17,123 nucleotides of DNA from the NCBI GenBank assembly GCA_947462525.1, contig CANHPK010000005.1, positions 1-17,123 on the forward strand, read 5' to 3'. Below the pieces are notes generated by a model that did no database searches, had not been told where the DNA came from, and saw nothing but the letters and a program-made list of their open reading frames with translations. The position numbers were made by a program, and so were the translations under genes. Positions 7,274-13,284 of the stretch are shown here, piece by piece. This DNA is from Roseiflexaceae bacterium. GTDB taxonomy: Bacteria; Chloroflexota; Chloroflexia; Chloroflexales; Roseiflexaceae. Each line of letters begins with the position of its first letter. Position 1 is the stretch's first letter.

Positions 7274-8290
7274 ATGACATCACCACTCCGCATTGCACTC
7301 CTCGGCGCGGGTCGCATCGGCCAGGTCCATGCACGCACCATTGTCCAGCGTGTGCCATCGGCACGCCTCGTCGCGATTGCAGATCCTATGCCCGATGCAG
7401 CGGCCAATCTGGCTGCGCGTTTCGGCGTCTCGACGGTCAGCACCGACTGTCTGGCACTCATCAACGACGCCGCCATCGATGCCGTCATGATTTGTACGCC
7501 GACCGACACGCACGCCGCCTATATCAAAGCGGCTGCAGCAGTCGGCAAGCACATCTTTTGCGAAAAGCCGATTGCCCTCGACCTCGCCGAAACCGACAGT
7601 GCCCTCGCTGCAGTATCCGCTGCAGGAGTGACCCTACAAATCGGCTTCAACCGACGGTTCGATGCGAATTTCGTACGCATGCACCAGGCTGTGGCAGACG
7701 GCACCATTGGGACCCCAAAAATCATTCATATCATCAGTCGCGATCCTGCCCCACCGCCCATCAGCTACATCAAGGTCTCGGGCGGCATCTTTCTCGATAT
7801 GACCATCCACGATTGGGACATCGCCCGCTTCTTGATGGGCAGCGACATCGAAGAGGTGTATGTCCAAGGAGCGGTCACGGTCGACCCTGCCATTGGCGCA
7901 GCCGGCGACATCGACACACACGTGACGGTGTTGCGCTTCGCCAATGGCGCTATCGGTACTATCGACAACTGCCGCCAGGCGGTCTATGGCTACGACCAAC
8001 GGGCCGAAATCTTTGGGAGTGCCGGGAGCATCGAAACAGCCAACAACTACCCCAACAACACCACGCTCAGCACGGCGAACGGCGTGAGCCGCGATCTCCC
8101 GCTCAATTTCTTCATGCAACGCTATGCCGAAGCATACGCTGCCGAGATAGAGTCATTTGTACACGCAGTGACCAACGGCACCCCTGCCCTCGTGACCGGC
8201 GAGGACGCACGCAAAGCACTCATCGCAGGGCTCGCAGCATGGCGTAGCTACAACGAACGCCGCCCCGTACGATTGGCAGAATTTGTATGA
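7274..8290 (+). CDS. iolG: Inositol 2-dehydrogenase (IolG)
   Basis: IolG oxidises myo-inositol to scyllo-inosose with NAD+, the pathway's first step. The protein has 338 residues and is of the Gfo/Idh/MocA family. The Rossmann motif GAGRIG is at 11-16, CEKPIALD has the catalytic lysine K98, and FLDMTIHDWD has D175 and H179. These correspond to the K-D-H catalytic triad known in Bacillus IolG. TPTDTHAAYI precedes the EKP motif as usual. AGGA (7263-7266) lies 7 nt before the start, 4 nt after the iolD stop. It overlaps the next dehydrogenase by ATGA. Substrate assignment to myo-inositol rests on family resemblance and operon context; which of the two paralogues is the main myo-inositol enzyme is inferred. 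Confidence 0.92.
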   Translation: MTSPLRIALLGAGRIGQVHARTIVQRVPSARLVAIADPMPDAAANLAARFGVSTVSTDCLALINDAAIDAVMICTPTDTHAAYIKAAAAVGKHIFCEKPIALDLAETDSALAAVSAAGVTLQIGFNRRFDANFVRMHQAVADGTIGTPKIIHIISRDPAPPPISYIKVSGGIFLDMTIHDWDIARFLMGSDIEEVYVQGAVTVDPAIGAAGDIDTHVTVLRFANGAIGTIDNCRQAVYGYDQRAEIFGSAGSIETANNYPNNTTLSTANGVSRDLPLNFFMQRYAEAYAAEIESFVHAVTNGTPALVTGEDARKALIAGLAAWRSYNERRPVRLAEFV

Positions 8291-9297
8291 AAACACACCC
8301 TGCAGCACCCATCAGCGTGGCATTCATCGGCGCTGGGCGCATCGGCCTGATGCACCTCACCAACCTCTCGCGCATGCCAGGCGTGCGTGTGGTCGAAGTC
8401 GTTGATGCGCACCTCGCGGCTGCCCAACAGGGCGCAGCCATCGTCGACGCACCCCGCGCCAGTACCAACCCGCTCGGGGCAATCAACGCAGCGGATGTCG
8501 ACGTTGTGCTCATTGCGACCCCGACTGCAACGCATCCCGAACTCATCGCGGCAGCAATCACCGCCGGCAAACCCGTCTGGTGCGAAAAACCGGTCGCACT
8601 GTCGCTGGCAGACGCTGCCACGGTGCGCGACCTTGCTGCCCAACACAACGTACCCGTGATGATTGGCTACATGCGCCGCTTCGATGAGCGGTATGCCCAA
8701 CTCAAACGCCGCATCGATGCCGGCGAACTCGGCGCTATCGAGCGCTTCCGTGCGGTCAGTATCGATGCTGCACCACCGAGCTTGGCCTTCATCAAAACCA
8801 GCGGCGGCATCTGCATCGATATGCTGATCCATGATTTTGATTTGGCACTCCATCTGGTCGGGCCGATTGTAGCGGTCCACAGTTGGGGATCGGTCCTCGT
8901 CGACCCTGGGTTCTATGATGCCGATGATGTCGACACGGTCATGGTGATGTTGAAGTTTGCAAACGGTGCACTCGGTGTGGTCGAAGGCGGGCGCCGCACC
9001 ACGTGGGGTTACGATATCCGCACCGAGGTGTCGGGAGCATTGGCACGTGCATTTGTGGCAGCCCCGGGTGCAATGCCCAGCGACGGTGATGGCGCGCCTG
9101 CGCTTGTGCCAGACCAGTCGTTTGCAAATCGTTTTGTCGATGCATATGTGAGCGAGCTTGCGTATTTCTTCCGCTGTCTCCGTGAGCAAACAACACCGAA
9201 GCCCGACATTGCGGATGCAATGGCGAGCCTCAGAGTGGCGCGGGCTGCGACCGAAAGCCTGCGGACCGGCACCGTCGTCACACTCGAACTTGACTAG
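8287..9297 (+). CDS. Second IolG-like Gfo/Idh/MocA dehydrogenase
   Basis: The protein has 336 residues and belongs to the same family as its upstream neighbour, but is clearly diverged. GAGRIG is at 15-20, CEKPVALSLA has K101, and CIDMLIHDFD has D178 and H182, so the catalytic triad is complete. It differs from the first paralogue around the loop after GYDIRTEVSGALARAF, where an Ala/Pro/Gly-rich insert replaces the expected SAGSIE segment. Possible roles: oxidation of another inositol stereoisomer (scyllo- or D-chiro-inositol, as paralogues do in Bacillus), or isomer interconversion. The start overlaps the previous stop (ATGA, 8287-8290) with no strong ribosome site, so translation is probably coupled. 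It is the last gene of the operon, and its stop is 6 nt from the convergent sulfotransferase stop. Confidence 0.88.
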   Translation: MKTHPAAPISVAFIGAGRIGLMHLTNLSRMPGVRVVEVVDAHLAAAQQGAAIVDAPRASTNPLGAINAADVDVVLIATPTATHPELIAAAITAGKPVWCEKPVALSLADAATVRDLAAQHNVPVMIGYMRRFDERYAQLKRRIDAGELGAIERFRAVSIDAAPPSLAFIKTSGGICIDMLIHDFDLALHLVGPIVAVHSWGSVLVDPGFYDADDVDTVMVMLKFANGALGVVEGGRRTTWGYDIRTEVSGALARAFVAAPGAMPSDGDGAPALVPDQSFANRFVDAYVSELAYFFRCLREQTTPKPDIADAMASLRVARAATESLRTGTVVTLELD

Positions 9298-9303
9298 TCC
9301 GGG

Positions 9304-10056
9304 TTATTCCCATTCGGGTATTTGCAGCCCCGTATGCGCACGTAAGCGTGCCGTGTATGGGGCATATGATTCGCGCAGGTGCGCGCGTAACGCGGGGGTC
9401 AGTTCTTCTCCGGCGGCTTCGCTGTTGGCATTGATGACATCACCACGGGTCGCCGCCCGGTACTGTTGATCGACCCCCAAAAATGCATACAATCCGCGCA
9501 CCGATGCGTCCTGTACAAACATCTGCTCATAAATGAGGATGTGTATCTGCTCAGGGCGGAAATACCGTTCATACATTTCGATATACTCGATGTATCTTCC
9601 ACGGCGCAGGTACGCATAGGGCGACACCGAAAACCGGGCGTGATCATAGTGCTCCACCCGCGCAGCCTCTTGGGTGAACGCCTCTGCCATCGACAACGTC
9701 TCGACCCCGTGGAACAGACTAAAGCGATAATTCGAAATCGCACGTTCGATGGGATCGCGCAACACAAAAACGATTTTTGCATCGGGAATCATCGCCGCCA
9801 ACGCAGCCGCTGCCGATTCGACTTCGATATAACTGGTGCTTTTCTCGCCGAGCATCCGCACGTGCGGTTTTTTTCCAAAATACGTCTGCCGATAATACGC
9901 GTATCCTTGGCTATGCAGCGCAGGATTCAGAAAGAACTTCGGCTCGGGGCGCACCGGCAGTGCCATCTCGATATCGGGATGATCTGCGCAGAGGTAGTAT
10001 GCATAGGTCGTCCCAGAACGCTGGGCACCACCAATGAAAAAGTGCTGGTCGGTCAT
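9304..10056 (-). CDS. PAPS-dependent sulfotransferase
   Basis: The protein has 250 residues. The 5'-phosphosulfate loop is at the N-terminus, FFIGGAQRSGTTY (residues 6-18), and the 3'-phosphate motif is VFVLRDPIERAISNYRF with R100, D101 and S108. Both are standard Sulfotransfer-family elements for transfer of sulfate from PAPS to a hydroxyl or amino group on a glycan or lipid. No signal peptide or membrane segment is visible, so it would act in the cytoplasm. I chose ATG 10056 because it places the PAPS loop at the N-terminus as in the family; the longer frame to 10194 lies in the glycosyltransferase gene. It overlaps the glycosyltransferase stop by ATGA, implying coupled translation and a common substrate pathway. 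The acceptor is unknown. Confidence 0.87.
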   Translation of the reverse strand: MTDQHFFIGGAQRSGTTYAYYLCADHPDIEMALPVRPEPKFFLNPALHSQGYAYYRQTYFGKKPHVRMLGEKSTSYIEVESAAAALAAMIPDAKIVFVLRDPIERAISNYRFSLFHGVETLSMAEAFTQEAARVEHYDHARFSVSPYAYLRRGRYIEYIEMYERYFRPEQIHILIYEQMFVQDASVRGLYAFLGVDQQYRAATRGDVINANSEAAGEELTPALRAHLRESYAPYTARLRAHTGLQIPEWE

Positions 10057-10985
10057 TCGATAATCTCTTTTATGTAGTATGTCTCGCGCGAATTCAGATG
10101 TTGCAAGATACGAATCACATACTCGCCCAGCATCCCTAACATCAGAATAATAAGTCCATTGAGCACCGCCAACATAACGATGATGCCGGTCCAACCTTCG
10201 ATTTGAATGTTATCGAGCAACTTCCGCACGACCACGATAATGCCAATGAGAAAGCTCACCATCGAAATAGCAAAGCCGGTCAATGTGACCAGCCGCAACG
10301 GCCAAATCGAATAATTAAAGAGAATACGCAACACCAAGCTGAGAATCTTGTACAGGTTGTAGTTGCTCTTGCCTTCTGCACGTTCGAGATGTTGTACCGA
10401 CGCATTGCCCACCGAATGCGCAAACATCAACGCAAGCCCGGTTGTATATGGGTACGAGGTCTTGTAATCGAGCATCCGCGTCACGACATCTCGGCGCATC
10501 AGTCGAAAATTGCTCGGCGTAATATCCGCTGGGCAGAGGAAGATTTTGTTGTTCATCGTGTGGATAATCCCACTGCCGATGCGGCGCACAAGACTGTGTT
10601 TCTTTTGTTGAAATTTACCGAACATCACATCGTGATTGCCCTCTGCGGCGCCTCGTACGAGATGAATGATTTCTTCGGGGGGATTCTGCAGATCATCATC
10701 AATGGTGATGACGTATTCACCCCGACTCTGATGCATCCCTGCAAAAACGGCATTATGCTGGCCGTAATTACGCAGCAAATTGAGGGCTATCACCGGTTCG
10801 TGCTGGCGTGCCAACTCTGCAATGACGGACCAACTCGCATCGCGGCTGCCGTCATTGATAAGGATGATTTCGTATGTCCAACCGTGTGCCACAAAAAACG
10901 CCATCGTCCGCTCGACGACAGTCGTAACGATACGGGCACTGTTGTACACGGGGATAACCACCGAATACACGGGAGTCTGCACCAT
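10053..10985 (-). CDS. Membrane-bound family 2 glycosyltransferase (polyprenyl-phosphate type)
   Basis: The protein has 310 residues. The GT-A fold starts with YSVVIPVYNSA (7-17) and ILINDGSRDASW (41-52), then IDDDLQNPPEE (95-105) with the metal-binding acidic cluster. The D-x-DLQ-x-PPE form is characteristic of dolichol/undecaprenyl-phosphate sugar transferases (DPM1, ArnC, GtrB). Two C-terminal transmembrane helices follow (about 232-254 and 265-290), the usual topology of that group. It likely loads a sugar onto undecaprenyl phosphate at the inner face of the membrane. I chose ATG 10985 because GGAGGAG sits 9 nt upstream; the frame extends to 11030 without support. It follows the dioxygenase-like gene by 45 nt and overlaps the sulfotransferase start. 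Confidence 0.9.
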   Translation of the reverse strand: MVQTPVYSVVIPVYNSARIVTTVVERTMAFFVAHGWTYEIILINDGSRDASWSVIAELARQHEPVIALNLLRNYGQHNAVFAGMHQSRGEYVITIDDDLQNPPEEIIHLVRGAAEGNHDVMFGKFQQKKHSLVRRIGSGIIHTMNNKIFLCPADITPSNFRLMRRDVVTRMLDYKTSYPYTTGLALMFAHSVGNASVQHLERAEGKSNYNLYKILSLVLRILFNYSIWPLRLVTLTGFAISMVSFLIGIIVVVRKLLDNIQIEGWTGIIVMLAVLNGLIILMLGMLGEYVIRILQHLNSRETYYIKEIIE

Positions 10986-11030
10986 GCAGTCTTTCTCCTC
11001 CAAAACAATGCCCGTATCATACCATATCAC

Positions 11031-11984
11031 TCACGCCAAAGGCTTGAGACCGGCTTCTATTTCGCGCCGACGACCTTCGAGAAACGGCGGCAACGAAAGG
11101 CGCTGCCCCATCGTCTCGAGTGACTCATCCTGCGCAAATCCCGGACCGTCCGTGGCGATTTCGATCAGGATGTTCCCTGGTACGCGGGTATACACCGATT
11201 GAAAGTAGAACCGGTCGATAACGGTCGTTGGTTGCAACCCAACAGAGCGCAACCGTTCGATCCAAAACATTGCGGCGTCGACATCGGGGACGCGGAACGC
11301 AATGTGATGCACCCCGCCGGCCCCGAGACGACTCGGTGGCATGTCAGGTGCAATCTGTACAACCAGGGTACCGCCTGCTATCTCACCGGCCGAAAAAAGG
11401 AGCAGTGTACGCTCCGGGATGGTTGGATGTGCCATCTCGTGGTGAAAAGTAAACCCAAACACATCGCGATACAACAGTTCCATCTGATCACGGCTACGCA
11501 CCGTGATGCCCGTACCGAACAGTCCGGTGATTGCATGTGCGATAGGAACGTCGGTTTTGTCCCACGGCACACCACCAGGAGTACCCAAATCACTGATGAG
11601 CATCAGCTGTTGACCCTCGGGGTCGCGGAACGCCACCGCCGGCCGATTACCCATCCATTGAAACGGGGCATCATGATCAATGCCATGTGCATCAAACCGT
11701 GCCACCCAGTAGTCGATGGCAGCCTGATCTGGCACGCGCAGGGCAATCATGTCGATGGCCCCGGTGCCTGGTTGCTGGGCAGAGATGTTCGCCCATTCAA
11801 AAAATGTCAGGTCCGTCCCTGCGCTGCCGACGGCATCGGCATAAAAAAGGTGATATGCAGACACGTCATCTTGATTAACGGTTTTTTTGACTAAACGCAT
11901 CCCCAGAATCTGGGTATAAAACGCAAGGTTCGCTTTGGCATTTTTGGTGACTGCCGTTACATGATGCAGACCCGTCAAGTTCAC
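11031..11984 (-). CDS. Glyoxalase-superfamily ring-cleaving dioxygenase
   Basis: The protein has 317 residues and two vicinal-oxygen-chelate modules. The first starts TGLHHVTAVTKNAKANLAFY (residues 4-23) and includes FRDPEGQQLML. The second includes GITVRSRDQMELLYRDVFGF, GVHHIAFRVPD and a late ILIEIATDGPGFA. The HH and E motifs are the candidate iron ligands. The family includes hydroquinone/catechol ring-cleaving enzymes such as B. subtilis MhqO and PcpA-type dioxygenases, often involved in quinone or electrophile detoxification; the substrate here is unknown. I chose GTG 11984 because AAAGGAG lies 6 nt upstream and NLTGLHHVT then begins the protein; the frame continues to 12023 without ribosome-site support. 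A 25-bp inverted repeat lies just upstream. It may be co-transcribed with the glycosyltransferase 45 nt downstream, but their functions do not obviously connect. Confidence 0.88.
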   Translation of the reverse strand: MNLTGLHHVTAVTKNAKANLAFYTQILGMRLVKKTVNQDDVSAYHLFYADAVGSAGTDLTFFEWANISAQQPGTGAIDMIALRVPDQAAIDYWVARFDAHGIDHDAPFQWMGNRPAVAFRDPEGQQLMLISDLGTPGGVPWDKTDVPIAHAITGLFGTGITVRSRDQMELLYRDVFGFTFHHEMAHPTIPERTLLLFSAGEIAGGTLVVQIAPDMPPSRLGAGGVHHIAFRVPDVDAAMFWIERLRSVGLQPTTVIDRFYFQSVYTRVPGNILIEIATDGPGFAQDESLETMGQRLSLPPFLEGRRREIEAGLKPLA

Positions 11985-11998
11985 GCTGTGCTCCTTTG

Positions 11999-12023
11999 TT
12001 GGTGCGTAACCAATATGCACCAA
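11999..12023 (-). promoter_or_regulatory. Inverted repeat ahead of the dioxygenase-like gene (possible operator)
   Basis: TTGGTGC (11999-12005) and GCACCAA (12017-12023) form a perfect 7-bp inverted repeat with an 11-nt spacer. It lies immediately upstream of the AAAGGAG ribosome site of the gene starting at 11984. The spacer contains an AT-rich CATATT on the minus strand that could be a -10 box (ATTACA 17 nt before it as a weak -35). Dyads of this size suit MarR- or TetR-type repressors; none is encoded in the window. Confidence 0.35.
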
Positions 12024-12075
12024 TCTACTGCGGGTGTAATCGAAATGGTGACAGCTGAAGAACCAACGATGTCAC

Positions 12076-12109
12076 AAAAAAACGACCGCACACAGTGTGT
12101 GCGGTCGTT
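12076..12109 (-). terminator. Rho-independent terminator of the SGNH-like gene
   Basis: A perfect 13-bp stem (12081-12093, AACGACCGCACAC, pairing with 12097-12109) closes a 3-nt loop. On the minus strand it is followed by seven U (complement of A7 at 12076-12082). It starts 16 nt after the minus-strand stop at 12126. It separates this gene from the downstream dioxygenase/glycosyltransferase/sulfotransferase group. Confidence 0.93.
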
Positions 12110-12125
12110 GAAAAACCTAATCAGC

Positions 12126-12773
12126 TTAGGAGACGCGCATGGCCCTGACGATTGCCTGGGCAATCTTGGGGCTGGCGGTCGGTCCTGGCTCGATGCCGTA
12201 GACGATGTCGTTTGGCTCGATGTCGCTGTGGTACAGGTCAACAACCTTGGCACCGACACGCTTGGCCTCTGCACGGATGTGTGAGTTCATCAAGTTGATG
12301 ATCGGAGAAGTCAAAGCCCAGGTCTTGGAGACACGGGTTGGGACGGAGGTGACCATGTATTCGATGCGTTGCATGTCGAACACTGGGTAAATGGTGGTCA
12401 ACACCAAGTGGCGGCAACCGCGGGCGACCATCTCGTCGACCATGGCGGTGTAGGTTGCGTAGAACGACGAGAGAATCTCGTGGATCTGCAACAAGCCATC
12501 AGCAATGGTTGGGCATGGCTCCATCCAGAGGTGCAAGCGGTTCAAGAAGTCCTTGCCCGAAACGCCGACAACGACTGCGTCGTGCGCTGGGTTCAAACCG
12601 ATGCGGCGAGCTTCTTCCCACTGGTATGGGATGCTCGAGATAACGTGTGCATCACGTGCAACACGCTCGACGCCTGCCGACCACATTGCTTCGAGTGAAG
12701 CAGTGACTGTTGGACCGTTGCCAACATACGCACCATTGTCGAACAGCGAGTCGCCGAAGAGGAAAATCTTCAT
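12126..12773 (-). CDS. Atypical SGNH/GDSL-like hydrolase family protein
   Basis: The protein has 215 residues. The N-terminus KIFLFGDSLFDNGAYV carries the block I GDS with candidate nucleophile S9, as in GDSL esterases/lipases. The other expected residues are not in place. The position of the block III Gly-x-Asn-Asp reads GVSGKDF, with no Asn. The C-terminal block V, normally D-x-x-H, reads as a DIVYGIEPGPTAS region without His; DLYH a little earlier is the only nearby D-x-x-H. So it may be a diverged esterase or a non-catalytic relative. There is no signal peptide or membrane segment, so it is probably cytoplasmic. The start ATG (12771-12773) has GGAAGGA about 5 nt upstream. The gene stands alone, with its own terminator at 12076-12109, and is divergent from the RCC1 gene across about 510 bp. 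Family placement is moderately sure; activity is not. Confidence 0.75.
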   Translation of the reverse strand: MKIFLFGDSLFDNGAYVGNGPTVTASLEAMWSAGVERVARDAHVISSIPYQWEEARRIGLNPAHDAVVVGVSGKDFLNRLHLWMEPCPTIADGLLQIHEILSSFYATYTAMVDEMVARGCRHLVLTTIYPVFDMQRIEYMVTSVPTRVSKTWALTSPIINLMNSHIRAEAKRVGAKVVDLYHSDIEPNDIVYGIEPGPTASPKIAQAIVRAMRVS

Positions 12774-13102
12774 AGCAATCCTTCCAAATCTTCTACTAAC
12801 GTGTGCTCATTTGCGTGCAACTCGCAACGCTATGCGCAAACAACCAACCTGAGTACTTGCCCACCGTAACGTCGTTTGCATGAACAATCGTCATACGCAC
12901 AACAGCACCGTGAACGATTCCAGCATACGGTTAGGACTAAACCGATTATAGATGAATTCACAACGCATGTCAAATAGGTATTCCGCAACGCAAAGTAGCA
13001 GACCTACAAAATGCGAAGCCACTACAGCGCACCTCAGTGCACTAATGCATCACGTCGTGCTGCGTGCTTTTGTTCTCTCACGGTTCGCAGAATGTATGTA
13101 CC

Positions 13103-13133
13103 ACTATGGCGCGAGCTCATGCGCCTTCATAGT
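13103..13133. repeat. Imperfect inverted repeat in the intergenic region
   Basis: ACTATG+GCGC (13103-13112) pairs with GCGC (13121-13124) and CATAGT (13128-13133), with a 3-nt bulge and an 8-nt loop. No T tract follows on either strand, so it is not a simple terminator. It could be a regulatory dyad or chance. Confidence 0.4.
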
Positions 13134-13234
13134 CACTATTGCATGAACACGAACATATTCGCCACATTGCTACCGAACATGATTTGATTACAGTTTCGTT
13201 TCGACTTCCGTATATGATTTGTAATCCTAAACCC

Positions 13235-13263
13235 TTTGCAACCGCCGCACCACAGGCTATAGT
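13235..13263 (+). promoter_or_regulatory. Candidate promoter of the RCC1-repeat gene
   Basis: TTTGCA (13235-13240) and TATAGT (13258-13263) are 17 nt apart; TTGCAA with a 16-nt spacer is an alternative -35. Transcription would start near 13270, leaving a very short leader that still contains the ribosome site AGGAAGGG (13270-13277), 7 nt before ATG 13285. Confidence 0.4.
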
Positions 13264-13284
13264 ACGTGCAGGAAGGGTGTAACA

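Larger units (their letters stand above)
12774..13284. other. Non-coding divergent intergenic region, about 510 bp
   Basis: It lies between the divergent SGNH-like gene and the RCC1 gene. It looks more AT-rich and less codon-structured than its surroundings. It holds a candidate promoter for the RCC1 gene (13235-13263) and an imperfect inverted repeat at 13103-13133. A 64-codon frame (12952-13146) has no ribosome site and no recognisable protein features. No tRNA, small RNA or mobile-element remnant was recognised. Confidence 0.6.

Noticed and set aside
8248..9189. 313-codon minus-strand frame opposite the second dehydrogenase
   Set aside because: The plus strand carries a complete Gfo/Idh/MocA protein with all catalytic residues. 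The reverse frame is Cys/His-rich noise.
9466..11123. Plus-strand frames of about 200 and 306 codons across the sulfotransferase and glycosyltransferase genes
   Set aside because: The minus-strand genes have clear motifs and ribosome sites; the plus frames have neither.
12087..12103. GCACAC-AGT-GTGTGC resembles the LacI operator core at 2367-2378
   Set aside because: It is the inner part of a strong terminator stem with a U tract, has a 3-nt spacer, and sits at the 3' end of an unrelated gene, so it is not counted as a second operator.
12952..13146. 64-codon plus-strand ORF in the intergenic region
   Set aside because: No ribosome site at suitable spacing, irregular composition and no recognisable feature.
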